DNA of 64,000 nt from Norana najaformis (GCA_964023275.1 OZ029914.1:12506341-12570340), one strand, 5' to 3'; positions 1-14,099 are shown, numbered from the stretch's first letter. Notes: generated by a model from the sequence alone, not told the origin. Numbers and translations are program-made.

Positions 1-65
1 GTGGACGTTCGTATCATCTGTTGTGGCTAGTTAACCGTCTTATATAGGAAGTCGGTGGTGTGTTC

Positions 66-150
66 AAACGAGCCGTGTGCAACTGTGCATTGTGCAAAGG
101 ACTCGTGTGCAAAGAACCGTGTGCAAAAAAGAGCCGTGTGCACTGTGCAT
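66..150. repeat. short imperfect repeat of a CGTGTGCAA motif
   Basis: The motif cgtgtgcaa and variants (ctgtgcat, gtgcaaag) recur about seven times in 85 bases, a degenerate minisatellite. No gene is seen in or around it. Confidence 0.5.
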
Positions 151-1380
151 AAGAGTTTATGAAAATTCTTACCATGTCGATTACATAGTAAACTCTGGTC
201 CCCGTGAGCGACCTCTAATGCAGATAGATCTGCTTCAAATTTTACATAAAATGCTTATTACTAAAATGAAACCATTCTGGATGGTGAGAGTTAAATATTT
301 CGAAAATGAGAAAATTATGGCCACCGTAGATTCTACAAATGCAGGAGTTGAGGAAGTCAAATCTCAGAGGAAGATCCCTCGCCACTCGCAGTACTTCATT
401 AACAAGACATAGATCAAAAGATAGGAATGGGAGAGCGATTAGCCAGACACCAGATTTGGGTAGCATGCGGCCGCCAAACTTGCCCGATCTCTGGTTTCTG
501 GCTGCAGTCAAAATACACTTCTTATCCATTTCTCCCAACGATTGATCTGGTCGTTCTTTACAAGTCTGACAGAGGATCGATGTTTGATAGTTTTGAAGAA
601 GTCATGTGTTCCCATGGAATAGTGTTGAATTTTACTTCCTAGGCATTCAGAATAATAGCCCGCAAACTAAATAACTTTATACAATATGGGCTGAGGCTCA
701 CCAACACATAGACCAAGACATAGACTGCTAATCAGACCATGAAGCAGATATATACAGAACATTTACCGTTTTAGACTATTCAGTGAAACACAGCAAGCCT
801 TTAGAATCGACCGATATTGTGTGTAAGCACCCTTACCGATCCACAACGCGTGCTTTTAGCTTTCCAATTTGACAAGAATTTATGGGGCACGAACTGCCCA
901 AAAATGGTACGGTATCTCTCATTGGGTATTGCAATGTGTGTAGACCTCTTTACGCGTATTGCTTGAGAAACCCGATGACGAAAAATATGCGGCCAATTTT
1001 GCTATGATTGCTAAGGAATATTTGTATATTTGTACGCATTTTTAGCATCATTTGCTGCAAAAGACAAGACAATATACATACAATACGGGTGAGATTTGCT
1101 TTGACCTTAAAATCAGTATAATATTAGAACGTATTGTTTGATTCGCATCGGCTTATCTTATCTGATGTAATTAATTTCATTGTGAAGATTTGGATCCAGA
1201 GCTAATTTGAGTTGACTTGAGAAATTGTGTTTAGAAGCAATTACTATGGAACTCTGAGCCTTTTGCAACGTTTGCAACTTTCTCTTTCTCTTTTCTCATT
1301 TCGCAATCCATGGCTTATCGTAAGCATTCACCCCACATTTGAGAAGTCATAAATAAGCACGATATAAAATTCTGATTAAT
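151..1380. other. no recognisable gene
   Basis: Open frames here are short (under 115 codons), overlap on both strands and resemble no protein I know. I see no splice-bounded conserved exon and no repeat shared with the rest of the window. Confidence 0.5.
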
Positions 1381-1383
1381 TAC

Positions 1384-1480
1384 TATGATGATGATGATGA
1401 TGATGATGATGATAATATTAATAATAAATAATAATAATAATTATTATTATTATTATTATTATTATTGTTTTTATTATTAT
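1384..1480. repeat. compound microsatellite (GAT)n then (AAT)n/(ATT)n
   Basis: A run of gat triplets is followed by aat triplets and then att triplets. The aat and att blocks are complementary, so the array can fold into an AT-only hairpin. Confidence 0.9.
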
Positions 1481-1771
1481 AGCAATTGCAGACTATGATA
1501 TAGAATTTTAGTGTGAAAAAATTGAATATTGAAAGTAATCAAAGTTAGAAGTAAAACCTATAGGGTTCAGTTACTAGACAGACTGTTGCCATATATATGT
1601 GTAATTTATAATCAGGTCTGAGAGATAAACGTATCATGCAACAACATGGGAGAAACAGTTAACCTCAAGAGTAAGATAGCCAGCCATGAGTGCTTGTGAT
1701 AGCACGCATAGAGACGGTGGTCGGCTGAGGTTGATATCATGAGTGGAATGAACGAATCATGTAGAACATAA

Positions 1772-1860
1772 AGAGAGAGACAGTCAGAGACAGAGACAGA
1801 GACAGAGAGGCAAAGACAGACAGAGACAGAGAGGCAAAGACAGACAGAGACAGACAGAGG
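1772..1860. repeat. purine-rich (GACAGA)n microsatellite
   Basis: Units of gacaga, with gaggcaaa interruptions that themselves repeat, fill about 90 bases. The open frame on the opposite strand is only low-complexity Ser/Leu repeats. Confidence 0.85.
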
Positions 1861-3106
1861 ATCAGGTCAAGAAGAAAGTAGGTCTTGCTTAAGTCAGCAA
1901 TATTGCGCTGATTAGCGGTACAATCGCAAGGACTGATAGCCCATCTGTTTTCCGTTTCACAGTCTCCCATTTGTTTAGTTTCGATTTTTGCCTCATTATT
2001 CACACACTAATCTTTAATCTAGCAAGAATGCCATCGCTCTCCACTGTGCCGCTCGAATTCGTTTGCTTTAAATTAATTGGAACAATTTATATTTGAACTA
2101 ACATTCAACTGCCTATAATTATTCATTTCAACTCATTATCTTCCTTAAACATATGTCGAATTATCGTCTTTGGAGGTTCTTAAACAACTGATCTAAATAA
2201 CCAGGTACAAATATATACAAATATATACATACACGCATACAGCACGCATACATGTTGCATCCAATAAACCAAGACACAATGTGCGTAACAACCTAACAAC
2301 TACTGTAATCCTGTTAAATGTATTTATAAAAATCAGTTAAATTACTAAAACGGATATTTAAAGATTTACAGCAATTTCAGCGCATGGAAGGTCAGATATG
2401 TAATTATGTAATGTAAAGAAGAGCAGCGATACACCCTCAGCCAGGCAGCTTGTCTTCCCTGAAAAATTAGTTCGCTCATTCAGTCCTCAGCTTATCCCGT
2501 TCTATGCGCGTAGATGTTTCTAAAGTAATTATGGGGTTCACATAATATAATCCATAATTAATTACTATTTGCAGATCTTATTCTTGTGTGAGGAATAAAC
2601 AACTGCCTGAAACAGATAGTCCAGTCGTATATTCCGCGTATAAACATATTTAAATTAAATTTCTAATAGTTCTAATTTGTCTCTTTGTTTCGATACGTAA
2701 AAGATCATAGGTGTAGTTCACACACACTTTATATAGCGTTACACATCTTTGTCTGCCGCTGTTTTGTAGCTTCAGTGCGACTCTGCCTCCGCAGCCAAAC
2801 CCCCTGGAGACAATGTTGGACCAGATAAAGGATGCTCAAGAGATGCATGTCCTTATATAGCGCCTGTATAATTCAATCGACTGAGTCAAAGCCGTTGGGT
2901 ATCGATTTAAAAGCACACTATCCAAATGATTAGGATTAGATTAGCCGTCGGCGATGATTAAAGACGCGCCGAAGACAGAAGCCGCTTACAGATAGATTGG
3001 GCTAATGTTCCGAAATTAGCTGCGCATCACAGGGAGATATCGTCAGTAAATCTAATTGGACTTATATACTCCCTCTGTCTCATCAACTCTTTCCCCTCTG
3101 GTACTG
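1861..3106. other. no recognisable gene
   Basis: AT-rich sequence without a convincing ORF, tRNA or copy of the dispersed repeats described elsewhere in this window. Confidence 0.5.
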
Positions 3107-3300
3107 TCTATCATCTCCCAGCTATCTCGTTCCCTTTCTCATTCTCTCTCCCATTCTCTCTCTACTTCCTCCTGTTCTTCTCATTCGCCCTCTAATGCCA
3201 CCTCTCATTTTCCCTCTCATTCTCCTCATTTTTATTCACATTCTCTTTCACATACTCGCTCTCGTTTTCTCATTCTAAGCTCTATTCTGTATCAGTGGTC
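3107..3300. repeat. pyrimidine-rich CT/CATT low-complexity tract
   Basis: Repeated ctctc, cattctc and ctcat words dominate about 190 bases. The plus-strand open frame through it is Ser/His/Leu low complexity rather than a gene. Confidence 0.75.
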
Positions 3301-3559
3301 ACAACAACAACGACGACGACAACGTACGCGTTGATAAAATCATAGTGTTACATTGCTGGATAGGAGTTGTTGAAAGATGGCGTCGAAGCTGCAGTGAAGA
3401 ACAGCTGTGTCTCCAACAGCAACGGTCGTCACGCTCCAGATGAATTCAACGGAATTCAACAGCGGATTCACATTGTCCACTGGAAAAGCAGAAGCAAAGC
3501 AGAAAAACGTCAGTACTCAGTAATCTGCTCCTCCTAAATATACCCTTCAAACATTGACA

Positions 3560-3665
3560 ATTATGATGATGACGACAAAGACGACGATAATGATTTCATG
3601 ACGATGATGGTCACAAAGATAATGATGCTGATGACGACGACGACGATGATGATAATTTACGCTGA
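3560..3665. repeat. interrupted (GAT)n/(GAC)n trinucleotide array
   Basis: gatgat, gacgac and aatgat triplets recur with a few interruptions over about 105 bases. Confidence 0.75.
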
Positions 3666-4939
3666 TAATAATGCAATAGGATTTGTCACGTGGTCAGTAA
3701 TTCATATCAATTTTCGTTGTAGCATAACGGCATCATCCGTGGCATGAGTGGATCTGCAGTGAACGTGAGCTGACTGGGCTTTTTGACTTGGCTTGACCGT
3801 CGTTGGCGATGACCATTTTCAAGCCCAAGTAGGCTCACTCACTCATCGACTGTCCCTACCCCATCAGTCGACTTACAACGACCCCTTTATCATTCGCATC
3901 AACGACGCTACGGATGGACGATATTGTGACGAGTTAATGAACCCGATATCTGACCCCTGCAGCTCCTCCCAGCCAATGGTGGCCCTCTCCCTCTAATCGT
4001 CGCCGGATCGCTGACCTTCCAGTTAAAGCGTGGATTCGTGAATAAGACATGAACGGCCAAAAGTATCCACAGTCACAAAGCTTTACAGCTGCGTAAGGAC
4101 TCCGCAGTCCATTCGATTCAGACAGTAAATCTCGGACAGAATCAGGTGCCACTCCTCCTCCTCCTTCTCCCTGAATAGCAACTAAATAGCTCTGCTATTA
4201 TGAAGCAGTCTACCACGCACCACCGTAGAGCCAATAAAACAGGACGCTAGATGGCAGCCACAGCAGACGGCGGACGGTGGAACTATGGGGCGCCAAGAGC
4301 AGCCAGCAACCGAGATAATTGCCTGAAATTCAGCCGATTAAAGTCTGAGAGGCGAAGAAGAAAGAGGCTAATCCCCCACGCAACCAGTCGGTTCCTTGAC
4401 CACCGAAGGAGACATGGAGGACAAGTCAAGCGTAACGACGCTTTGATTCATATTCCGCTCAAAAGTTCTTTGGAGCCGCATCAAGCACACACGCAAACAC
4501 ACCCACACCTACACACCTGCGCCATAGATACGCATATTTATATCCTCATATGTTATAGACGCACTACTGAAATTATACTTAATAATAATGTATGTGTCTA
4601 ATTGATTGTGTAAATATATTATATATAATTTTATTCATCCCATATTTTTATCCGCTTCCTTTGTCAAGGCGCAGACTGTGACGCATGTATTAAGCGTTGC
4701 ATTCAGATCTATAGCCTGATAATACAGACTTAACAAAGCCCCCTCTAATCCATATTCACATTATCAGCATCTTTCGAAAATACCTTTTTACATGACACTA
4801 GACGGGACCCTTAAGAATACGTCTATAGAAGAACAGCTGTTTCTGTGCCCCACGATTCATGCATATAATAGGTGGCGCTTCACGTGAAAAATTTTGATGT
4901 CTCGTGCAAAGTTACTTAAAATCCGTTATATAAATACTC
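3666..4939. other. no recognisable gene
   Basis: The longest open frame (4251-4601, 116 codons, plus) ends in low-complexity His/Thr repeats and matches nothing I know. Nothing else is supported. Confidence 0.45.
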
Positions 4940-5255
4940 AGATACATACATATGCATGCATGCATGCCTACACACATACATACAGACAGACAGACATATA
5001 TACAGACAGACAGACATACATACACCCATACATACATACACACATACTTACATACAGTCATATTACACACACACATACATATATACAGTCATACACATAC
5101 AGACATACAGACATACATATAGACAGACATACATACAGACAGACATACATACATACATACAGACAGACATCACACATACACACATACATACACACATGCA
5201 TGCAGTCATACATACATACACACATACAAACACATACATACATACACACACATTC
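4940..5255. repeat. tetranucleotide (CATA)n/(CAGA)n microsatellite, about 315 bp
   Basis: cata, caga and caca tetramers run almost without interruption. All six frames stay open because the repeat has few stop codons, so the His/Thr/Ile- or Cys/Met/Tyr-rich translations are artefacts. Confidence 0.95.
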
Positions 5256-5519
5256 GGTACTTTGTAAAAATCAGTTATTTTATAATCATCTTTACCAATC
5301 AATCATTTATAGCAAGAAAAGCATCTGTGTAGCATTAGAATGTTTGGAACTGCATGGAACAGAACTTTCTACCCTACGGGAAACGAACTTAATATGAAGG
5401 CCTACATGGCTTACTCTAAGTGGGCTTTTGTGTAGGGACAACACGAAAAATCGTGATATCTGGAAATTGTAACTCGTGTACCATGTAATAATTATGGTAA
5501 TATTTATGAATAATTCGCA

Positions 5520-5850
5520 GTGGCTTACGCGACTTTTTATTCAGGTGATCCAGTACCTGGACGAAAACTGAGGAGGCCTGGGACAGCAAGCTTCCTAACA
5601 ACAACCTGCTTGGGGAGCTGCGTGCGATCCCCAGGAGGTTTGGGGTGGAGTCCTGTAAGCAAAACCATTTTGAAACATTTAATATGAAATTGGGCACATC
5701 TTGGCTACATGTTTTTGCGACTTTTGTTTCAGCCAGATGGTCCAGTACCTATATGAAATTGAGGGGGTTTGAGACAGAGAGCACCGAAGACACGAAACCC
5801 TAACGAAAAGGGACTCTGAGTGGAGTCGCAAGAACCCCACTGAGGTCCGG
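5520..5850. repeat. two diverged copies of a roughly 100-bp segment
   Basis: The segment around 5524-5620 (gactttttattcag, then ccagtacctgg, then gaggaggcctgggacag) recurs at about 5717-5800 as gacttttgtttcag, ccagtacctat and gagggggtttgagacag. The copies lie in direct orientation about 190 bases apart. Both are partly open on the minus strand with related peptides, so an old protein-coding repeat is possible but unproven. Confidence 0.45.
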
Positions 5851-5859
5851 AGGCTAAGC

Positions 5860-6800
5860 AACAGAATCAAATGCATTTTGCCGATATAAAACGGACCAGT
5901 AATCGAATGCGTCTGGAATATACTTAATTTCCGACAAAGCACAGTGAAGAGTCATTGATCGGGGCGGGGTAACACCTAAAAATCTCATCGGATCTGCACG
6001 AACCCTAAGGTTCGTGGTCTTGGTCTCAGAGGGTTCAAGCCCCAGGACTCCAGGCCAGGTAAGCCACTAATAATTTGTACATACATATGTACTACGGCTC
6101 TATAAATCATCTTAGTATTTTTGTTATACAACTTTGCAAAATCAAATAATGAACACGGCCTGTGCATGTGTATGTGCAGTCGTTGTCACCGGTGTAATCA
6201 TTCAGCGGTTGTGGATAGTTCGGTGCAACTGCTACTGAATCAGCTTCGAGCAAATCGAGTCAAATGATCGTCTGATTATTTCAGAAAATGATTGATTCGA
6301 ATTGATTCGACGAAATCTACCGCAGGTCTATTAAATCGACTGACTTCACTGACTTTCAAAGGCAACTCAAAGGCATTTAGAGTCGGCCTCGTTTCTGCCT
6401 TATACATATACATATACAATACATACACATGCACATATACATACACATTTAGCTTATTCGCCTCATTGTGATTTGTAACCCGCGGGCTATCAAAATAATA
6501 GCGCCTATTTTGTGTAGGTGTAAAGTGATTGGCGAACACCTTTTGAAGTGCTAATAAATTTTCTGTCATAGCCCTGAGCTTAAGAGTGAACAGACTACTT
6601 ACAGTCTGGATTTCAGACCGCGTCCAAACAATACAGCTGCTTGAGGGTATAGGCCATATTTTGTAAACAGCTCTATAGGGAAATATTATAGAGTCTTGTC
6701 ATGCTAAACTTTCATTACGACATCTCATTCACCTGAAGGCATATCAGCAACAGCTGCCTGAATTCATAAGTACGCAAACACATGCATGTGCAGAGTATAA
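5860..6800. other. no recognisable gene
   Basis: A B-box-like gggttcaagcccc near 6030 is the only RNA-polymerase-III-like signal; it lacks a convincing A box at the right spacing. Otherwise nothing is recognised. Confidence 0.4.
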
Positions 6801-6805
6801 TAATA

Positions 6806-6872
6806 CCTCTAACTCTGCCTCTAACTAAGCCTCTAATTATGCCTCTAACTACGCTTCTAACTATGCCTCTGA
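6806..6872. repeat. 12-bp minisatellite, consensus CCTCTAACTNNG
   Basis: Five to six tandem 12-base units with variable tenth and eleventh bases. Confidence 0.85.
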
Positions 6873-7920
6873 AGTCAACACGCAGCAACATGCACTTGAG
6901 CAGGATTCATCGTCGTCGTCAAAAACCGCGTCGTCATTATCATTTTGTATTTACTCTTTCCTCACTTTACTCATCGGTATACACAGCTGTCTGTCGTGCA
7001 TTCCTCTCAGCCTGTATTGTTATCTCTGGTGATTTATAAACTCTTCCAAACTGTGTATAATGATCTCCGGTTACAGCAGACTTCAGTGAAGACAAGGTTT
7101 TGGTCAAAGCAGCAGCGCCTCATAAATACTATAGCCTACTCCGTAACTGGCCAGAGATGTACAATATTTAGTAATAGTAATAGTTGCAGCAATAACAACA
7201 GCTATGGTAACTTAATTTGTAATTGCAATTAATGAATTTTTGCAACTGTTGTGGTAATAATGGCAATTAAATATATTAATTCTCAATCTGGGTGATTGCA
7301 CAGAAGGGAATGCAAGACTTTTCTTCTTCACCCCCTATAGCCATGTACTTCACAGCGTTTCTTTTGGTAGGCTCTCAAGTAGCGCTCCATAAATGTTCTG
7401 CTCAGTTACTAAGAGGTGCAGGCAGAGGTATTTCATAGGCGGCGTCGGTGTCTTGTGTTTGATGTCACTGTCAAGATAATTGGCTGCTGGCACTGACACC
7501 TACGACTGACGACATCTTCGAATAAATCAGAAAAGATGATGGGACCTATTGTCGGGAACAGACCCGATTGTAACCCTCAACTACTGGATTGAAGAAAATT
7601 ATACGCCGATGTATGTAGGCCCAGAGCATTTTGGCTGCGTATGAATACGGCTCTAAAAATATGCGCCAGGTGACAGAAATGCTTGCAGCCTTAAAGCCAA
7701 GTTTATTAAGACGCTCAACGGTACCAAATGCCTACGGGCGTTTTCTTTATACTTGCTCTGATGTATACACAACATATACAACTTCATCATTCAATAGTCT
7801 GTAGCACTTGAGTCATGTTACATTCGACCGGTGTAGCTATTACGTTAACCTATAATTGGTTTTTGAGTCTTTTGTAGCCTAAACTACAAAACGACGGTGT
7901 GCTGATGAAAGCCGAATCTT
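6873..7920. other. no recognisable gene
   Basis: Only short frames are present; no family is recognised. Confidence 0.4.
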
Positions 7921-8034
7921 GTATGTACATATGTATATAAATGTAGTTGCATATGTATAGACATGTATGTGCATATGTATATACATGTAGTTGCATATGT
8001 ATATACATGTATGTGTATATGGATATACATGCAT
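7921..8034. repeat. tandem repeat of TGCATATGTATA(TA)CATGTA units
   Basis: The words gcatatgtata and catgta alternate with ttg and tgt spacers in three to four copies of about 32 bases. Confidence 0.7.
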
Positions 8035-8035
8035 T

Positions 8036-8175
8036 TACGGGTTCAAGCCCTCTATGAGGCGGTTACTCTGTAGGGACCTTGAGCAAGTCCTTCACTCGCA
8101 ATTGCTTAGAGCCATCGATTGATGCCTAGTCATTAGCTAGTGGCGCTTAATAAATGCAGAAATAATAATAATACA
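8036..8175 (+). mobile_element. tRNA-derived SINE, family 1, 5'-truncated
   Basis: It shares gagcaagtccttcactc, caattgctta, gatgcctagtcattag and gtggcgcttaata with full copies at 13438-13626 and 55318-55490, and ends in a (taa)n tail. The tRNA-like head seen in those copies is mostly missing. Three copies with the same 3' end support a dispersed SINE. Confidence 0.75.
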
Positions 8176-8465
8176 GGCTGAAATGTATTATCAGATTCAT
8201 ATTTCATTGATATACATATATCGCATCGTATGTGAAAAATGGTCTGTGTATAATACGATCGTATTGTTGCAATATAGCAATGAAATATTTTGCGCTGCCT
8301 GTCTACATAACAACCCACCGAACCAAACACCAGTGACTCTTTACTGACGGAAGATGGGCGCAGAGACAGAGACGTACGCAGGCACACACAGGGAAGACGG
8401 TCTTGGCGGAATACATGGACGGAGAGAGTATGACAGAAAGACGCAGATGCACGGATAAATAGAGT

Positions 8466-8471
8466 GAGAAC

Positions 8472-8503
<32 letters not shown>

Positions 8504-8530
8504 GACAGAGAGAGAGAGAGAGCGAGAGCG
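8466..8530. repeat. (GA)n/(GACAGA)n microsatellite
   Basis: Near-pure ga and gaca repeats over about 65 bases. The Ser/Leu open frame on the minus strand is a by-product. Confidence 0.9.
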
Positions 8531-9503
<973 letters not shown>

Positions 9504-9945
9504 AAGATGAATCTATGAATCATTGTATAATATACACTAGATATATTTAGCGCATGTATGTTCTTTCTGATGCCAAAATGTTTCTGTCTGTCCACGGCGG
9601 GGGACAAAGTTTCCTGCAGGGCAGAGACGGCATGGCTCCCCACCCTATGCACATCCACCCTCCCTTCGGTCGCCGACCCTCAGCCCCCAAATACACCGAA
9701 CCAGACACCTCCTCCATCCGAACGCTTTAATTACTCCGAGTCCATGTAGGAAAAAACTGGATGCTGCTGGTGTTTTTACAAAAGCTAAAACTGGATTTAA
9801 CTCGAATCGAGGTATTTAGCAATGCAAATATTATTTGTTCTTATTCAGGTGTCATTTCTATTGTGTTTTTCAGTACATCCATTCTAATTTGTTTGCATTT
9901 GTTCATATCATTTTGGCTAAATACTCACATTTAATCTTATTTACC

Positions 9946-10560
9946 ATCACCTCCACCATCACTATCTTTACTGTCCACTCCAAGGTTGACTACTGTAATT
10001 CCCTCTTCCCTAACCTTGAATCCACTCAAATTAAGCGTCTTCAACTCATACAAAATTCACTTGTTCGATCCGTCACCAGGACATTCAAGCATCACTACGT
10101 CACTCCTATCCAGATATTCCTTCACTTTATGTCAATCTTTGTTTGTTTCAAAGTTCTTTCTCTAACCTGTAACAATAGTCCCAACTTACTTGTCATCGGA
10201 AACTCTTTACAATCCAATCACCTCTCTGCGCGTTTATCCTCTTACATCACTCTTACCCGTCCATCTGTAACTACTCACTTAAATTTCTCTAACCGATCCG
10301 TACACTGCACTGCATCTGGACGCTGGAACGATCTCGCTCATGAATTTCGCAAATTCTTCGTTCCTCTATCCAATCCGTCGTTCACCCACCATCATCTGAT
10401 TTAAGCCCTTTTCCCGTTACTCCTCGGGGTTTTTATTCAAAGCTGAAGTCTCAACTTATCAAAAAATCTTACCTTGACACAATCTATCGGCCGCCTTTCA
10501 ATTTCTCTCAACCTAAACAAAACCCACCGTAGCATCTGCTCTGTCCCCTTCTGTGAGTAC
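9946..10560 (+). mobile_element. CR1/L2-like LINE, 3' part of the reverse-transcriptase ORF (fragment)
   Basis: The frame from about 9946 encodes the C-terminal signature of CR1/L2-type LINE ORF2: KVDYCNSLF, then IKRLQLIQNSLVR, then a W-N segment (GRWNDLAHEFR). After the stop near 10404 the reading shifts to another frame that continues as SKLKSQL and so on, so the copy is frameshifted. The catalytic reverse-transcriptase domain is absent, as expected for 5'-truncated insertion. Related minus-strand fragments lie at 20304-20620 and 61219-62283. Confidence 0.75.
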
Positions 10561-12114
10561 CAGTACAAGTTGGGAGGGTAGAAAGAGAAAGATGTGTCTT
10601 GTCGATGGGTGGCGATGATGGTTTTTGCAACTCGGCTGAACGAACTTTGACCTTGGGACTTTGTTCTTGAGCAATTAAAATAGAAGGATGTAAACAAGTG
10701 TGTTAGCTTGACCTCTTTATGTTACTATGGAAGTTAGAACATATAAATTCGTGCTCTGTGGTTTTCTATATAATACGACCGGGAAACAAATAAAATAGAT
10801 TGTCTACTGGTATTTCACATACTGGGGACATAGATGTTCAAATTTTGTGACTGTTGAACTCACTAAATCGAATGAACATTTATATTTAGCCGTCTTTTTA
10901 ATCCATACGAATTCAGGACCGAGCTTAGAAAGGCCTACATTTTCTTAGCATCACTTTCATAGGCGACTTTATTGACGTTGACAGAAGTAGGACATTAATC
11001 TTATAAACATATCTAAATGGATATATTGGCAGACTCTGCCTGCAAGCATGCTTTTAATCAAGTGATGCCTGGCAATTGACCGTATTGCCAGAACATTAAT
11101 AGTTTTGGGGATCATCCATGAAGGATGTCCGAAGAAAACTACTTACTTTACACCTCTCCCTCCCTCCTCTGTATCCGCATTTGGCATTACCCTCTCCATT
11201 TCCCTTTGCAGACGTCCGCACTTCAGCATAGTACAAAGACCTAGATTAGGCTACACTGTTGATTTTGCAGGGATCACTGTGCTGCTGGGTGAGGTATTTT
11301 GACACAGTTGCATTCAGCAAAGGGACTGTAATTAGATCCAATGCAGTAAAGACTGCTTGCTGTCTGACTGAAGCTGGTGTTTAGGCAAACGTTGTATGGT
11401 TTACAATAATAATTGTTTGCATGAAATTTAGATGCAGACTTCCACGTTGGGCATAATATTCCTTCCACTATCAGCATTCGTTATCATTTTGAGTGAACCC
11501 TCTCTCCCTTCTCTGTCTTTGCTCACCTATCGATATATGGCATGCTAAAAAATGCATTACTGATTTACTTAGTCATTGTGGATATCCTTAATTGACTACC
11601 GCCAAGTAAATAATAATATTAGGAAATGAGCAAAGTTGTCAAAACATTGATGATCATGCAGTAGATGACTGAGGGGCTTACAGTCGCATCGTGTATCTGC
11701 TTGTCTTGGCGAGTTGATGACTGAATGATGATTGAATGATGACACAAGTACGTTATTGAAAAGATGTTGTTTATATTGTGTCTTGGAAGATTTCTTTTCT
11801 GTGTTCATGGTCTCTAGAACAGAAAATGTTTTAACTCTGGTCATTAGATGGAACACTAAAATTGATAAATGTATTTTTCGAATGTTTGCTAACGGTAATA
11901 TAATTGCAGGTAAGGATTTTTGTAATATGACTTAGAGGAACAAATGGTCGTTTATCCTAATCTATCCTAATGCATTTCCTACAATGAGAAGAGTGTTGAA
12001 CAAGTGATTGGGGCAGCTGGTGAGGGAAAGCTAAAGAAACCAAATGGAAAAGCAAGGTTTGCTTAATTTTAGACCATTTTTAAACACCATAATCTCACAG
12101 AGCGTTTTTGCCAG
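10561..12114. other. no recognisable gene
   Basis: Several open frames under 90 codons on both strands, none resembling a known family; no shared repeat identified. Confidence 0.4.
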
Positions 12115-12824
12115 CAATTTGCTATGGTTTTAATATCTTGATAATGCACTGCCAGTTTATAATTGGATGATTTGTTACAAAGTATAGACTTAAATATGAA
12201 TGGTTGACGTTTTATCAAGTACTTTGTGTGTTACATAAAGTCGTTCATTATGAGAAACTGTTTGACAGTTGTTGAAGTTTGTTTTTATTTGTTGTTCACT
12301 ATTTTGATTTGGATTTTAGTGGCCTGTTGGAGATTGTTTTCTCTGTCACTGTTGCATTGGTTTCTTGTTTTCAAAATTTTTAGAATAGTTTAAGCACTTC
12401 TTTCCCGTTTCAAAAGAATTTCTGAATGATTCATTAAAAACAAAACAAATGACTATCAGCCTTGCTCTTAGTATCATCTAACCATGCTTAGCTGTTCTTG
12501 AAAGTGCAGTACAGTTTTACGCTGCACAAATTTCCTCCAACTGAGTTTTTTCTGCACATGCAAAATTTTCTGGGCTAATATATGACGTCAGCAACAAATC
12601 AATACCAAATCGAAAATCTTGTGATTATTACAAAGCAGTCTGCTTCTTTCGGAATTTTGATGTTTTCAGTGTCAAATGTAATTAAGGGCACTAGTTAGTG
12701 TAAAATGGATGTAAAGTTAATGTAAAGAACACAAAACTTGTCACTGCATGAACATTTAAAGGGGTTACAGTTTGTAGAATTGTGGAACTGTAGGTCTACA
12801 TTGATCACATGTGTGCAGTGACGG

Positions 12825-12960
12825 GATCTCGAGACCGCGGTCTTGGTCTCAAGACAGTTTTGACACCATAAATGTGGTCTTGGTATTGGTCTCGAAGGTG
12901 CCGGTCTCGGCCTTGGTCTTGGTCTCAGCCCTGTGGTCTGGTCTTGGTCTTGAACCATGT
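12825..12960. repeat. hexanucleotide (GGTCTT/GGTCTC)n array
   Basis: ggtctt and ggtctc units recur at least ten times, partly interrupted. A shorter version lies at 54190-54310 in the other Z copy, so the array belongs to the Z element. Confidence 0.75.
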
Positions 12961-13437
12961 AATCTTGGTTTTGGTTGTAACTTTTGAAAGCAGCTTCAAA
13001 ACATGCCGTTTTGAAAGCAGTTTGTTAACAGCGCTGGAAAATTAAAAATCAATTAGCTATTAGTTAGCAAACTGCATATTATCATCAATTTAGCCAATCT
13101 CGGCGAAACGCAAGTACATTAATATGTTCCGATAATAAAGCAGTTCGCGTTTAGTTAATTTAACTCAGCTGTGCCCAGATGAAAATTTTACAGTTAATCA
13201 ATTAATTTAATCATTATAAAGGGCAGTACAAAAGTTATTAAGTAGTCTGTATAATAATAGGCTTTTAGACGATAGACCCGAGTTACAGCCATATTGCTTA
13301 CTATGATAAGACAGCGAAAGTTTCCATACATTATATGGCAAAGCCATACGACCGCTTAGAATGTGAAAATTCCTTCCGCATGGTCCGCATAATACATTGC
13401 GTCACCAGTTGTCACTGGTGTCACAATGCTCGCTCTC

Positions 13438-13626
13438 TTATTATTTATTATTTCTACATTGATTAAGCGCCACTATCTAATGACTAAGCATCAATCGATG
13501 GCGTTGAGCAATTGTGAGTGAAGGACTTGCTCATGATCCCTAAGCAATAAGCGCCTTTGTGAGGCTCGATACCGTACTCTCCGCGTTACGTGCCGAGCGC
13601 TCTAACCAATCGGCCACCGTGCCCCA
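13438..13626 (-). mobile_element. tRNA-derived SINE, family 1, near full length
   Basis: On the minus strand it starts ggggcacggtggccgattgg, a tRNA-like A-box region (ggttagagcgctcgg follows), then a B-box-like gtatcgagcc. The body (gagcaagtccttcactc) and a tail gtggcgcttaatcaatgtag with (taa)n follow. The ordered polymerase-III boxes and the copies at 8036 and 55318 identify a SINE. Confidence 0.8.
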
Positions 13627-13867
13627 CACAAAATCATCATTATATCATACATGTTGCTTAAGGGGCTATCACCTTAGTAATCAATGCTCCCCAAATTTCA
13701 ATAAATAATGACTCCAACACTGTCGTATTTGGGTGGTGCCAGTTCCAAGCCTGGATTAAGGAGGAGGGCGACGCTAATCATCTTCATTATGACACAGCGT
13801 CGTTAAGCAACAACTATGAACATCACCAACTATCAATTAATGTTCTACTGAACACTGAACCCCTACT

Positions 13868-14068
13868 TCACGGTCTACGCTGGTCGCTAACAAAATCCTT
13901 CACCTACAACTGGTCATCTGCACTTCACTTCAAGCGTAAACATCGATGGGTCTACGCTGGTCGCCGAACACCTCCTTCACCTTGGATGGTCTATTTGGGT
14001 CGCTGAACGCCTTCACCACTTGGGACAGACTACGTTGGTTGCTGAACGATTCCAACTTGGACGAACTT
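13868..14068. repeat. minisatellite, unit about 37-40 bp (GGTCTACGCTGGTCGC...)
   Basis: ggtctacgctggtcgc recurs at about 13870 and 13950, with diverged units following near 13988 and 14025. Each is followed by a ccttcacct-type segment. Confidence 0.6.
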
Positions 14069-14099
14069 TGCCGCCTTGTCCACCCTTTTCGTCTCGGAC

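Larger units (their letters stand above)
12115..13815 (+). repeat. dispersed non-coding repeat Z, copy 1
   Basis: It shares ordered blocks with 53540-55680, including tcttgataatg, ttgttttctctgtca, attggtttcttgtt, gtgtgcagtgacg and the closing ggaggagggcgacgctaatc. Parts recur at 18520-19380 and 35080-35720. It has no sizeable ORF. A SINE (13438-13626) sits inside at the same place as in the 53-55 kb copy. The element type is unknown; a large non-autonomous element is one possibility. Confidence 0.6.

Noticed and set aside
77-412. 111-codon plus-strand frame at the window start
   Set aside because: Begins in a short tandem repeat, overlaps equally long frames on the other strand and shows no recognisable domain.
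4894-5397. Open frames of up to 167 codons through the CATA/CAGA array
   Set aside because: Products are simple His/Thr/Tyr repeats on one strand and Cys/Met/Tyr repeats on the other, dictated by the microsatellite.
6015-6065. tRNA-like B box (gggttcaagcccc)
   Set aside because: No A box at proper spacing and no second copy; too little for a tRNA or SINE.
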